64,000 nucleotides of DNA, from the NCBI GenBank assembly GCA_022559985.1, contig JAFJTR010000012.1:124001-188000 (forward strand). The letters are read 5' to 3'. The first letter of the stretch is position 1. Each line of letters begins with the position of its first letter. The translations under genes and the position numbers were made by a program. This stretch comes from Parastagonospora avenae f. sp. tritici 18332-5. Its lineage: Eukaryota > Ascomycota > Dothideomycetes > Pleosporales > Phaeosphaeriaceae. Below the pieces are notes generated by a model. It saw nothing but the letters and a program-made list of their open reading frames with translations, did not search any database and had not been told where the DNA came from. This document shows positions 43,787 through 55,012 of this stretch, piece by piece.

Positions 43787-44407
43787 GCTCCGAAGGCAGG
43801 AAGAGGATATTCGCACTAGGCCACCGTGGATAGACCATCAGGCAGCTTCAATGTACAAACCATAAACAGACTTTGCGTTTGGGCATTTTTCTTATATCCC
43901 GCCGAATAGACAGCAGACAGCAAATCACGCCGACAGCTTCTCATACACGATATGCCTGGTGTTGCTCGCACGTTTCGTCCTGCACTACCTTGCATATCAT
44001 ACCAACACCGTCTCTCTAATAACTTTGTGTAGCCGCTAGCCGCTAGCCGATATTTCCAATTTCCAATCTGATTGGATCCCGAGCCAGCAGTGCCAGAAAG
44101 TGTATGGACGTTGGATTGATATCAGTGGAAATCTGTCGAGGGTTGGACGGTCGTATTGTGGCTTGAAGTAGCTTCGAGGACACGAATAAATCCTCACCAA
44201 ATTTGGGAATGGAAATTTAGAAGCTGTCTGAATATATCCATAAAGTGATGACTGTGACCCATCATCGCTTCCCCGGCTGGAGCTACCCCCCACATTGGTG
44301 CTAGCGTCCAAAATGAGGTCGGTGCCCACGCCGAGATCCTTCGACGAACTGCGGCGCGACTCTGTCCTCAACCTCACTCCAAAGCGTCAACAAGAGGTCA
44401 ATTAGCC
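43787..44407. other. Intergenic, small direct repeats only
   Basis: About 620 bp. Near 44030-44070 there are short tandem duplications (GCCGCTA twice and TTTCCAA twice). No gene recognised. It contains the promoter of the CCDC47-like gene. Confidence 0.4.
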
Positions 44408-45793
44408 ATGGCCGATTTCGTCAAGAACCTTTTTGGCGGCCAGAAGCCCGTACAGGCGCCAGTCGTCGGTGACGATGGTATGCATCCACCATCAACGGCT
44501 TCAGGCCCGCCGTGCTTCGTCGCATAGCTAACACTAGCAGACTTCGCCGACTACGCAGGCGCTCCTGATCCCACGCCAGCGGCCATCTCGTCCTTCACCG
44601 ATGCCGCTCACATGGCTCAGCAGACGGGCGCTATTGGCGGTGCGCGACCATACACGGCCTGGTACCGCGTGTGGGAGCGCACGTCAGCCGAGGACTTCAA
44701 GCTGGAGATGTACATTCTGCCCTTCCTGTTCCTCCTCATCGCCACCCACGTCTGGGGAACGCGCGCGAACCGAAGCAAGGCGAGAGCTTGGGCCAAGGCA
44801 CACGCGCCCTCATTGCAGCAGGAATTCGCCCAGGTCGGATACAAGGCTGGAGAGGTTTCCGACGACATTCTGAAGGAGAAGAAGGCCGACGAGCACCAGT
44901 CCTACGCGACCGGGCGCCAGAATGTCGCTTTCATCGACTTCAAGATCAGCCTGGTCAAGCGATACAACCCCTTCATGCTGCTTGGCGAGTACCTGATTCC
45001 CCTATTCTTCGAGAGCTTCCCCGCCCCAATCGAACGCGTCGAGGCCACCGCCTACGTATTCGACGGCAACGAGACCAAGCATGCCCCCAACTACGGCTCT
45101 GGAGACGCGAAGAAGGTGTCCAACAGTTCCTTCGACGGCTTCGTCTTCGCCGTTGTGCACAAGGACATCATGAAGCGCATGCGTGAGGATCGCTACGACG
45201 TGTCCCTGACCACCACGCGCGACCACGCTAAGCTTCCCATCTGGACCGCCGTCATGAGCGAGAGCGCCGAAATCACCGACACAGTTCTTACCCCTGAGTT
45301 GATCAAGGCCATCCACGATGCAGGCGACAGCTTCGAGGCGCTGATCATCACCGACCAGCCCATTGACCAGCCGAAAACGTGAGATATTTGCTTCTCTTGC
45401 TCACAATTCTAGCTAACACAGCACAGTCTCGACGACACCAAGCCCAAGAAGCGCATCAACCTCTCCCTGAAGCTCGCCTCGGATTACACCTCCACCATGC
45501 CGCTCTTCAACTACTTCCTGCGCCTGCCAGACCACCTCGCCACCGCCGCCCACTTCCGCCCCGAAGCGCTCCGTCGGATCAAGCAGACACGTGACGAGCA
45601 GATCGCCAAGATCCGCAAAATTGACGAGGAAGAGAAGGCCGAGGAGCGGAAAATCGCCGCCGACAAGCTCAAGCGCGAACAGCGCGATGCCAAGCTGGGA
45701 CGCCTGAGCGCAGACGAGCAGCGCAAGTACCTCGAGAAGGAGCGCGAGAAGGACAGCAGGAAGAAGATGAAGAGGAGTACCGTCAAGGCGTAA
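44408..45793 (+). CDS. CCDC47-like ER membrane protein (DUF1682)
   Basis: Three exons: 44408-44477, 44541-45378 and 45427-45793; introns of 63 and 48 nt; 424 residues. A short N-terminus (MADFVKNLFGGQKPVQAP) leads to one membrane segment (LEMYILPFLFLLIATHVWGT). The DUF1682 body follows (VAFIDFKISLVKRYNPFMLL; FESFPAPIERVEATAYVFDG; FDGFVFAVVHKDIMKRMRED). The end is a Lys/Glu-rich coiled coil (EEEKAEERKIAADKLKREQR) finishing KKMKRSTVKA. In animals CCDC47 is part of the PAT/multipass translocon and is linked to ER calcium handling; fungal homologues are little studied. The domain order and length fit the family well. Confidence 0.85.
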
Positions 45794-46984
45794 TTGGCAA
45801 GAGATTTGGAATGTATGTTTGCATAATGTTGATATGTATGATAGGGCATGAGTGGGCTGGCTGCTTGCATGTACGTACGTGGCCATCTAGTGGTTGTAGA
45901 AAAATTAATCTTTTCGCATTCAGGAGTATCATGAAATCTTATGACGACATTGTTCATGCGCTTCCAGTTCACTCAGAACGTTTGATGCAACAGCGTTCGA
46001 AAAATGCACCCCTCAGAATCACGCCGAGCAATGCCATGCTTTCCAAGGTTTGGTAGATCGAGCAGGGATTTTACTTTGCGGTGTAGTCCCAGCGATCGAG
46101 AACCGAGATAATCATACATCTCGAGCGATCTAGTGAATATCTCCGAGTCTCAAAGCCTCCAACAGTGCTTTGACAAATGTACGGGACTGCAAACGAGATA
46201 CGCAGTCGATGCAAGCTCTGTGACGAAAAGTTTGGGTGCTGTGATCATCGATCTGAGCGTACGCATCGTCACGGGACAAGCTGGGACAGACTGCGAGGAA
46301 CGGGTGGAGTACGGAGGCCATGGTAAATGCCGAGCTGTTTGGTATGAACAATAAGGCAGACTGAACGGTTTCGAGGCCAAGAGCACAGATGGACCGACCC
46401 GTGCAACCGTTCAACACGAGCCTTATTCCGAGCCTGCGAACTCAGCAAGAATGATCTATATTCGATTTCCCATCGTTCTCCACCACACCACACTCGCGAT
46501 TAACGTTCATCTCACACGTCCGACTGACAGTCAGATCTACACTTCAGACCAGGAACAGCACACATATCCACGTTAGATGTGTCTGCATATTTTGTTCCGT
46601 GGGGCGCACATTCGGGTTCTAGACACGCTTAGTCGCGCGGAGTGTTTCTTCTCCTTGGCATGAAACAATCTGACAGCGAGCAGCGCCAAACAGATCGTCC
46701 TCCAACAACGTCTCGGGAATCGCGATTTCCGCTGTCGATGAGTCTCGTATGCCGCTGGTTTTTCAGATCTCTCGGGCCCGAGGAGAGAGAGGGAAGTGCG
46801 CTAGAAGGCGGTACATATGTCGAAGTCCGCGGCTTGGAAATATCGATATCGACAAACCCGGGTGGTTTACATCGACATTGCTTGCGCTTCTACTTCTACT
46901 TGTACATCTCTGCTTCTTTCTTACCCTTTAATAATCCCTTTCTTAATCCCTTTCGTAATCCCACTTTCACATCTCTTTTCCACA
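45794..46984. other. Intergenic, cupredoxin gene upstream region
   Basis: About 1.2 kb without a convincing gene. The frame open from 46817 into the cupredoxin gene lacks family-like sequence and is read here as leader. The pyrimidine-rich stretch just before 46985 fits a fungal 5' UTR. Confidence 0.4.
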
Positions 46985-48085
46985 ATGCTTCTCCCCACCA
47001 TCCTCTTCGCGGCTGGATCCGCCTCAGCCGCCACAATGACCGTCACCGTCGCCGCCAACAACAAATTCACCTTCACGCCCAACACCATCACCGCGCAGCC
47101 AGGCGACATGGTGGCCTTCAACTTCGTCTCGCAGAACCACAGCATCGCGTCGTCCGACGCAAACACCCCCTGCCAGCCCCAGCGCAACGCCATATTCAGC
47201 GATTTCCAGCCCGTCGCGGGCCCCGCTGGCGGCGCAGGCGCAGGCGGAAACGGACGCAAGGGTGGCAAGAACAACCGCCGCCAGGCCAACACGCCGACGT
47301 TCATGGTCCCCGTCACAGACAACCAGCCCATGTACATCTACTGCTCGCAGGCTCAGCATTGCCAGGCCGGCATGGTCATGGTGATCAACCCGCCCAACGC
47401 GCAGGCCGTGCAGCAATACGCGGCCAAAGCGGCCAAGGCCAACAACAACGTCAGCCCCCAGGGCGGCGTGAGTGGCGGGCAGATGATCAACAATGCTGCG
47501 GGCACGACACCAGCGAGTGTGTTGGGCGCGAACGCGGGCGATGCGGCCAAGGCGGCGAAGGGCAAGGGCAAGGCTGCGGGTGGGACGGCGGCGGGTATTT
47601 TGGCGGCGTTGGGCAAGGGGAAGAATAATAGGCGGGAGGCTATGATGGAGATTTGGGAGAGGCATGAAGCGAGTGAGAAGAGACATGAGGGAGTCACGCA
47701 GGTCGCTGGGGAGAAGCGCCATGAAACCACTGAAAGGCGACACGAAGCAACTGAGGAGAAGCGTCACTCCACCGAAAAGCGCGGCAAAGGCCTCGATATC
47801 GCCGCCGGCATCGTCGGCGCCATCCCCGGCACCGGCGTGGCTTCAGGCATCCTGAGCGCCATCCAGGGCGCTGCTGGCGGAAAAGCCGCTGGTGCCGGTG
47901 CCGCAGCCGGCGCTGGTGGAGCTGCAGCCCTTCTCGGCGGCGCTGGTGCTGGAAAGGGAGCAGCAGCTCTTCTAGGCGGCGCTGGAGCAGGCAAAGGCGC
48001 GGCTGCTCTGCTTGGTGGTGCGGGCGGTGCTGGAAAGGGAGCGGCGGCTTTGAAGGCGGGCGCGGCGAAGTTGGGACTTGCTTGA
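46985..48085 (+). CDS. Secreted cupredoxin-domain protein with repetitive tail
   Basis: Start at ATG 46985 with signal peptide MLLPTILFAAGSASA; 366 residues, no intron. The N-terminal 130 residues form a plastocyanin-like cupredoxin (TITAQPGDMVAFNF, QNHSIASS, then YIYCSQAQHCQAGMVMVI). His in QNHS plus Cys, His and Met spaced C-x4-H-x4-M provide the type 1 copper site. This resembles the extracellular Ser-rich cupredoxin family of fungi. Next come an Ala/Lys-rich linker and a charged patch with repeated (K/R)RHE units (EKRHEGVTQ, EKRHETTERRHEATEEKRH). KR dipeptides here could be Kex2-type sites and the His residues could bind metal. The end is a Gly/Ala repeat array. A copper-binding cell-surface role is inferred. 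Upstream in-frame sequence to 46817 is not included. Confidence 0.82.
   Translation: MLLPTILFAAGSASAATMTVTVAANNKFTFTPNTITAQPGDMVAFNFVSQNHSIASSDANTPCQPQRNAIFSDFQPVAGPAGGAGAGGNGRKGGKNNRRQANTPTFMVPVTDNQPMYIYCSQAQHCQAGMVMVINPPNAQAVQQYAAKAAKANNNVSPQGGVSGGQMINNAAGTTPASVLGANAGDAAKAAKGKGKAAGGTAAGILAALGKGKNNRREAMMEIWERHEASEKRHEGVTQVAGEKRHETTERRHEATEEKRHSTEKRGKGLDIAAGIVGAIPGTGVASGILSAIQGAAGGKAAGAGAAAGAGGAAALLGGAGAGKGAAALLGGAGAGKGAAALLGGAGGAGKGAAALKAGAAKLGLA
47919..48057 (+). repeat. In-frame Gly/Ala tandem repeats in the cupredoxin tail
   Basis: Three near-identical units encode AALLGGAGAGKGA, about 39 bp each, with the third carrying an extra Gly. Synonymous differences between units show that the repeat is kept at the protein level rather than being a fresh slippage product. 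Confidence 0.8.
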
Positions 48086-48546
48086 GCATGTATGGACTGG
48101 AGTGGTAGGGGCATTGTTGGATTTGGATTTGGATTTGGTGGTTGGGATAGTTATTAATTTTTGCACTCTGGCTGGTTCCACGGGTATGCGTTTACGATAC
48201 GATGCGTACAGACACTCTCGTTAATAATTAATCTTAGTCATTCTTTCATTCGTAGGACTCGTGCGTGGCAACAGGTTCGACGATTTTTGAGATGTTTGTA
48301 GTCCAAGGCAAACGCAAGGCCCACAGGTTCGTCCGAAAGCTTGTACGTTTGGCGTGAAACGTCGGAGTTGATGGTGGAAGCTTAGCCAAACATTGCGCGA
48401 AACGGATAACTTTGAAACATCATCATGCTTCGGCTTTTGGTTTGGGGATTTCAAAGGTCGGAGAGTGATCAGGTATGAACAAATAGTGCGAATGTCCGTG
48501 ATCGAAGTCGATTGTGATACCTCAGGCCAGCATGCCAAAGCCTCTA
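48086..48546. other. Intergenic between convergent genes
   Basis: About 460 bp between the 3' ends of the cupredoxin and HET genes. Nothing recognised beyond likely 3' UTRs; a short TTTGGA run occurs near 48120. Confidence 0.4.
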
Positions 48547-50769
48547 TTAGCCCAAGCGTATCTTGCGCTTCTCCCGCTTCGCACCTCGCTCCCAATCAGC
48601 ATCCAGATTCTTGAAGCTCGAGATTTTTCCATCTGATCTCACGCAGAAGCTGAGATCCGCACGTTGCTCGTCTGTACCGCTGTCGAAGTGTGAATAGAGA
48701 TGGAAGACCCCTACACGTTTGTAGCAGTCTCCTTTGTTTTCTACGACCAGCACTGAAGCATACCGTTCGATCATATATATGTAATTCATGCCAGCTAGAG
48801 CAAAGGGTAGGATCAGGCCGAGATACTGCTTCGGTTGCCCGGTGGGGTCGCAGTGCTGGAGTTCAGTTGGGGTGATGGATGGATGGAATCTTGCGCAGCC
48901 GACCCTTTCATCGTCAAGTTGAAATTTGGCGTAAAGTCCCGGGCTTGACTTCCAGGATGGCAGGTCTGCGACGTCGATGTTGACGATCGTGCAGTCCAGT
49001 ATCCATGTCTGGATGTGAAGGAAGCGACTATCTTGGTAGTCTAGCCAAGTGTTTGGAGGCACGGGTCTAGCAAATTCGCGTATCAGGCCTGGCTTTTGCT
49101 CCACCCACAAATTTGTATCAGCAATCAGCTTCGAATACGATTCGTTCTTCTTGACAAAGGTTTCTGGCGATATTGCGCCTCCATGCCAGCCGACCCAGGA
49201 CCAACTCGGAAACTCTGGCCTGCGATGCCCAGGCTCGGTATGATACCAGAACAAATTTGTTAGAAAGGGGTGTAACGGCCCTTGATTCGTAAAGCCTTGG
49301 ACTCGTCCGGGTAGAACCGGTATACCGCAGACGTTGTAGACGGCTCGCTTTGACGGCTGTTCCTGGAAGGACTTGAAGATTCCATGCATTGCGTTAAGTG
49401 CATCGCTGGGGTAAGATAGGTGTTTCAAGTAGAATTCGGCCACGTGCCGCATGTACATGAGAGGGTACCGGCCAGGACGTTTGGCGTCGAAAGATCCGGA
49501 GGGCGCATCAGCTTTGAATCTCTGCTTACTTACGAGATGCATATCGTCCAAAGGGATGGTGACGGCTTCGCGACAATGCATGCCTTCGCATTCGAAGAAA
49601 ACCTGCTCGGGCGTGAAGATGAGGCGGCGTCGAGAAAGTAGTCCTTCTTGGTAGGTCCATCCGCGTGTTGCCCAGGTAGATCTTGACAATGCTGCGGAAG
49701 GATGGGACAGGGTCTGGACGAGAGTGAAGTCCCCTAGACGCAGTGTTTGTTGAGCTGACCTACTGGTCCCGTTGATTCCGGGTAGACCGTAATCTGGTCC
49801 TTCTCCAGCAGCCGCAATGATTGTCAAAGCTGCGGACCGATAGATGGCGTCCATTTGCTGAATCTGGTCATGCTTGTCGCTGGGACTGTTCTCATCGATG
49901 CAGTACCTGTCGACCCAGAGGTACCAGATGTCTAGACGTGTCGCAACTTCTATACTATCTTCGATGGCCTTAGGGAGACGACTGAGCGTATTCTGTGTCT
50001 CACTTGGGTCCAGTGAATGAGTTTCACTTCGTTCACCCCAAACATAGGAGAGTGCCGCATAACCCACCCAAGATTGAGGCTGAACGATGCGGCGTGTCTT
50101 GCAATCGATCAACCTCAAAAACCGAGGCTGTGGCTGTGTCATGCTCAGACAGGTCAGGGTATGATGCTGGTAGCAGTATCTTTGCCATTGCCGTGCGATC
50201 TCGATCGCGAAGTTGTCTGGGTCCAGAGATCGCACAGAGCAACTTTGCGGCCATTTGTTAGGCCGGCCTGAAATGAACAACAGGCCTGTATCTCGAAGGC
50301 TAGCAACTAGGTGTAGATCAACTGGATCGAGAACCCCCTCTTGTTCGAACTCGTTGTTCGGATTGGACAGTACGCCTAACAGAGTCGAGTCTTCTGACAT
50401 CCGTATGAACGTAGAGATGCCAGAAAACTCGCGGCGAGCAGAGAAGCTTCGAAGATGGACAGGGTCATGCAGGGTAAGCTCATCTTGAGAAGGGCTGATG
50501 GTAGCGAATAGCCGACAGAGAGGACATTCCGACGAGGCAAGCTCTACCGTGGACCCAAGTTCAGTAATAAAAGTACCCCGCTCCGGTCTCCACGTCTGTT
50601 CGCGCCCCAGTGCTTCGATGTCGATTCTTACACACCTTTCACAGATGAGGTGACGCAGGTCTTCTAGGGCTGGCAACCTCTGTGTAGGCAAGTCTTGTTG
50701 TCCGAGACGTGCTTCTTCTCCCACCTCTACTGCGGAACGGCCAATGGGGACGATTGTATTTGACTCCAT
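48547..50769 (-). CDS. HET-domain protein (heterokaryon incompatibility type)
   Basis: 740 residues from ATG 50769, no intron. A Cys-containing N-terminal region (LRHLICERCVRIDIEAL; SSECPLCRLF) precedes the HET domain, which carries its three hallmark blocks: VGYAALSYVWGERSETH, DIWYLWVDRYCIDENSPSDK and TRGWTYQEGLLSRRRLIFT. Between them is the typical QIQQMDAIYRSAALTIIAAA. The C-terminal part ends in a basic stretch (RGAKREKRKIRLG). HET domains trigger cell death in nonself recognition between hyphae in studied cases; most genomic copies are uncharacterised. A second HET gene lies 1.45 kb away on the other strand. Confidence 0.9.
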   Translation of the reverse strand: MESNTIVPIGRSAVEVGEEARLGQQDLPTQRLPALEDLRHLICERCVRIDIEALGREQTWRPERGTFITELGSTVELASSECPLCRLFATISPSQDELTLHDPVHLRSFSARREFSGISTFIRMSEDSTLLGVLSNPNNEFEQEGVLDPVDLHLVASLRDTGLLFISGRPNKWPQSCSVRSLDPDNFAIEIARQWQRYCYQHHTLTCLSMTQPQPRFLRLIDCKTRRIVQPQSWVGYAALSYVWGERSETHSLDPSETQNTLSRLPKAIEDSIEVATRLDIWYLWVDRYCIDENSPSDKHDQIQQMDAIYRSAALTIIAAAGEGPDYGLPGINGTSRSAQQTLRLGDFTLVQTLSHPSAALSRSTWATRGWTYQEGLLSRRRLIFTPEQVFFECEGMHCREAVTIPLDDMHLVSKQRFKADAPSGSFDAKRPGRYPLMYMRHVAEFYLKHLSYPSDALNAMHGIFKSFQEQPSKRAVYNVCGIPVLPGRVQGFTNQGPLHPFLTNLFWYHTEPGHRRPEFPSWSWVGWHGGAISPETFVKKNESYSKLIADTNLWVEQKPGLIREFARPVPPNTWLDYQDSRFLHIQTWILDCTIVNIDVADLPSWKSSPGLYAKFQLDDERVGCARFHPSITPTELQHCDPTGQPKQYLGLILPFALAGMNYIYMIERYASVLVVENKGDCYKRVGVFHLYSHFDSGTDEQRADLSFCVRSDGKISSFKNLDADWERGAKREKRKIRLG

Positions 50770-52215
50770 GGAAGTGTAAAGATGGTGGGTGTACCATTGT
50801 GGCCGACTGCACCTGAAATCTTCGTTTGCTGACGGTGGCTATGCATGCAGGCCTCGGCTAGTGTGATGCGCCACGCTTGACAGCTCCGGGCACCATGCGA
50901 GTCCATTTTGTTACTCAGATCAAGTCAAATGCTTCAGCGAAGTTTTCGCGGTTTCATGTTGGGCCTTGTGAACGAGTGGATGACGATAACGCCTAACTTC
51001 GGAAGTATACCATATCATTGCTCGGTGGGCCGCTTAGATGATGACATAGTGCGTCAAACACACACAAGCTGAGTCTCCTTCTATCAGGTTCTGGTCAGCA
51101 CATGCATGTTTGAGCGCCTGCGACGCGTTGAAGGCGACAAAGCCTTTTGGCCCCTCCCAGCTGCACCCATTATAACTCGACGTCAACCAGTCTCGCTTTT
51201 CCAAACATACAAGGTCAAATGACTGATACTTCCTTTAGCAAGAATTCTGTAGTATCGAATGCTGATGTAACATCGCTCTTTGCTTTTGGTCGTTGATCTT
51301 GACGATGAAGACGTCAACCTCCTGATGTCGGAAGGGGCTGGGTCCGGCTGCGACCGTGCCTTCTCAACACCACCCTGCCAAGATGGGGACCATCAACTCT
51401 AGGCAACAATCAGTGGACTATACACGAAACACAATATTCCACCATCCATCTTCCACCCTGTACTTTTGCCAACAACTCTCGTTTGGCACGAGTCATAACA
51501 ACGATCTTCAGCCACAAGGCTGTGACCATGCCAAAATGCAGGGTTGTGTAGGGCAAGGACGAGCAGTCCAGCTGCACTCGACCACACCACCAACGCCGTT
51601 ATGTGCATCCGGTCCTCTAGGCAAATGGGCTCTACTTCCGTGGATCCATGTGGCGCGTTCCTTGCTTTCGACTCACATCTCTCTTGAAGCCTCGTTCGCC
51701 TTATCGCTTGGCCATTGCCCACCACGGTTTATCTAGTCGAAGGACCTCGCATGGCCCCGCTCTGTGCAACTCTCTGCGCAATCACATTTGACGCAAGATG
51801 CGCGCCATGGATACCATGAATGCAGGATCTTCCAGGCACGAGTCATTCTATCTGCCACTACATTTGGAAGCTTGTTGGATCGATCTGTCGTCCTGCTACG
51901 GGCTGTGTACAGGTTAATAGAGTGAAATAATGGCAATGGGAGTCGGTTGCAACTACCCCCACGAATACTGAAGCATCCTATTGGCGCTTGGCCTGCCCCG
52001 AAGGAGTGGTCTCACCTTGTTCTGGTGGCAACGGAAACGCACAGTCATGCAGGAGAAGGGTGTCGGTGGCCTCCAATCCATGGTGATGGGTGATGCGATC
52101 TCGCCTTGAGTTACCACGTTGACTCCCAGATGGAGCGGCGAACTGGTTCACTCCACTTATTAGACCCACAGTCCCCACGGAGGAAGTACACTATACTTCG
52201 ACTACATTCAAGATC
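50770..52215. other. Divergent intergenic region between two HET genes
   Basis: About 1.45 kb. Small frames near 51356-51736 overlap on both strands and have no motif. It holds the promoters of both HET-domain genes. No transposon remnants recognised. Confidence 0.4.
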
Positions 52216-54650
52216 ATGTCACTCAAACGGCCCTTTGATGCGACTATGCTGTCGCACAATGATCCTCCACTCAAGATCCGCCCGGTTCCGAATCAGAACA
52301 TACCAAGAATCATTGAAACATTCGCCAACAATATCCAATCTCCACAAAAAGCCGTGGAGACGGACCATGACAGCAACTCTCATGATCCGGATACCTTCTT
52401 AGTCGAATCTTTCGATCCAACACAATTTGCATTGCCAACCGCAATCCCGATCAACCGGGAGGGTATGATCAAATCGAGGCGCCCATCGTCATCAACCTCG
52501 ACAGGCAAATCAACATCGATCGCGCTCATCCAGAAGGCAGCCAAAGGACTATACACATATCGCCGCATCAAGAGCAATCAAGTTCGTTTGCTAGTCATCA
52601 AACCATCCGATGCACCGAATCATCCTCTCAATGCTACTCTAAAGACTTTCGATGATAGTGAGCTGGAGAGTGGGAAGCAAATCTACACCGCACTGTCGTA
52701 CAACTGGGGTGACAGTGAAGCGGATCATACCATGATCATACAAGCTGAGATCAAGTCAAGGCCAATTGGCTCTTTACAAGACCTTGTTGACGACGCGATG
52801 GCAGAGAGACGGTTTGGCTCCCGGAAGATGCTCATTCGGCATAATCTCCATGATGCCCTCAAAGAACTGAGGCGGGCTTCGTGTGGGAAGCACCTGTTTA
52901 TATGGGTAGATGCGATCTGCATTAATCAAAATGACGACACGGAAAAACAGGAGCAGGTAATGAAGATGGCTAAAATCTACCGCAACGCAAGGAGTGTTTG
53001 TGTCTGGCTTGGAACCGACACCTCTGAGAGTCGCGTGTCGGACCGAGCTATGCAATTCATTCCACAAGCCATTGACCCTAGAAACTATCGAGCACTCCTC
53101 AACGAGCCAGAGTACATACCCCAATGGGCAAGCCTATTTGAACTTTTACGTTGGAGTTGGTACGTTTTGACCTGCAATGTATCGCCGTGTATGTATGCTG
53201 ACCTTACTGCAGGTTCTCGCGTCGATGGGTCATACAGGAGTTAGCTCTTGCCAGATACGCAACAGTCCACTGTGGATCGCATACTATTAATTGGGAAGAT
53301 TTTCGCAACGCAATCGCTATATTTTGTGCTGGTTTCGATGATCTCAAAGTCAGATTGCGAGATTACTTCAGAGTAGCGCATGCCCATCAACGCAACAAGT
53401 ACCTGGATTCCGCTTTCGAAATCGAGCAGTTTGGTGCAAAATTGCTGGTTGACATCACTTCGGACTTATTTCGCAAGGACTCAGACGGTCTTTGTGACTC
53501 TACTGTAAGCCTGGAAACTTTGGTCTGCAGCCTGTCAAACTTCGATACGTCGGATCCTCGGGACACTATCAACGCATTCTTGAACATCTGCAAGGAATCA
53601 AACGAACCCAATAAGAATGACCACCATACGTTGCCGAAGCCTGACTATTCAAAGGATCTGTCACAAGTCTATCGAGAATTCGTGAAGTACGTGGTCGACA
53701 CTTCCAAATCGCTCAACATTATCTGCCGATATTGGGCGCTCCCAGAGCGAGAAACGAAGACACCTACAACACCTCGCCTTGTGCAATTACCCACCTGGAT
53801 ACTCCCTGTTGATGACTCTGCCTTCGGAAGAGGCGAGGAGGTGTATCATGGTCGCAAGGCCGCCGACAGTCTCGTCGGTCTACCAGGAGCTTCTCAATAC
53901 AATGCTTCCGGCTTAGGGTGGCTTAAGGAGGATCCGCAAGTCGAATTTCCCGACGCTCGTCTGCCGACCCAAGATGAAGTATCAGAGGGACCTGCGAACC
54001 ATCACAATAGCCCTGATGCATCGTTGATTGCGACTGGGGTCGCAATTGGCACAGTCTCATTCCGTAACCAACCTTTCGCGGATGGCGTCATTCCCAGAGA
54101 CTGCTTGGAAAAGCTCGGCTGGAACTTTGACTGGAAAGCAACAGCGGTAAAAGAAGTTCCTGATCAGCTATGGCGCACCCTGGTTGCTGACCGTGGTCCA
54201 AAAGGACAGACGAAGCCCAAAACATACCGACTCGCTTGTCAACACTGCCTCGTCAGCTTAACGCGAAACGGCCACATGAACATCAAAGAAGTCCTCCGGA
54301 AGACCGAGGATAGTGATTACACGAGAGTCTATCTTGAGCGTGTCCTCGCTGTCACATGGGACCGATCGTTCATTGAGGGCTCTCCATTCCTTCCTAGTCA
54401 ATCGTCAAGCAGTCCTGAAGGGAGCAAATCTTCCACTGGCACAGGAAAGAAACTTGTTGGTCTTGGACCAAGCAAAACTAAGGAAGGGGATACCATTGCT
54501 ATCTTGTATGGCTGTAGCGTACCTGTCATCTTGCGACCTGTGCCAGGCACACGAGATTATGAGTTTGTCGGAGAAGCTTATATTCACGGGAAAATGGACG
54601 GGGAGGCGATTAGTGAAAACTTCGAGAAGACGACATTTCGGTTGATTTAA
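52216..54650 (+). CDS. HET-domain protein
   Basis: Exons 52216-53159 and 53213-54650 with a 53-nt intron (GTACGT ... ACTGCAG), giving 793 residues. The first 150 residues are disordered. The HET domain shows IYTALSYNWGDSEADH, LFIWVDAICINQNDDTEKQE, QVMKMAKIYRNARSVCVWLG and, across the splice, WSWFSRRWVIQELALAR. The C-terminal region has the secondary-metabolism-like pattern seen in many HET proteins (SNFDTSDPRDTINAFLNI; DYSKDLSQVYREFVKYVV) and ends in a domain with DTIAILYGCSVPVILRPVPG and FVGEAYIHGKMDGEAI. The latter is the usual C-terminal module of NACHT-less fungal HET proteins. The specificity partner is not evident; the downstream neighbours are the F-box-like tandem array. Confidence 0.9.
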
Positions 54651-55012
54651 TACCTTCTAGGCTCTTGTTCCGGTACGTTTTTGTATAATGGCATTAAAGA
54701 TTTGATCTTTTCTGTATGCCCCTCGCGCGTTGCTTTTATCATTTCTTTCACATGTTGATCTTCAGTATCTAAGACGAATAAAAGTTTTCATACATGCTAG
54801 ACATGTCGTGCACATGAGATTTTGTAGATTCTACTAGCAACCCTACACAAGAAACAAGCGCAAATTCTGTGGAGACACAATACATGTCTCGATTCTAGAG
54901 CTACTATAGTTGCGGACGCGGTGGGTCATGTTCGAGTGTGAGTCTCTGGTAGCAACGTCCTTTGTTGTATCTCAGACATGCTTCGCCCTAGCAACGCCGT
55001 TGTCTCATTATC
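54651..55012. other. Intergenic
   Basis: About 360 bp of AT-rich sequence between the second HET gene and the first array paralog. Nothing recognised. Confidence 0.4.

Noticed and set aside
46817..46984. N-terminal extension of the cupredoxin frame
   Set aside because: The extra residues are not family-like, and the signal peptide begins at 46985.
46642..47628. A 328-codon frame overlapping the cupredoxin gene
   Set aside because: His/Arg/Gln-rich frame-shifted reading of a C-rich coding region. The cupredoxin frame has a signal peptide and copper ligands.
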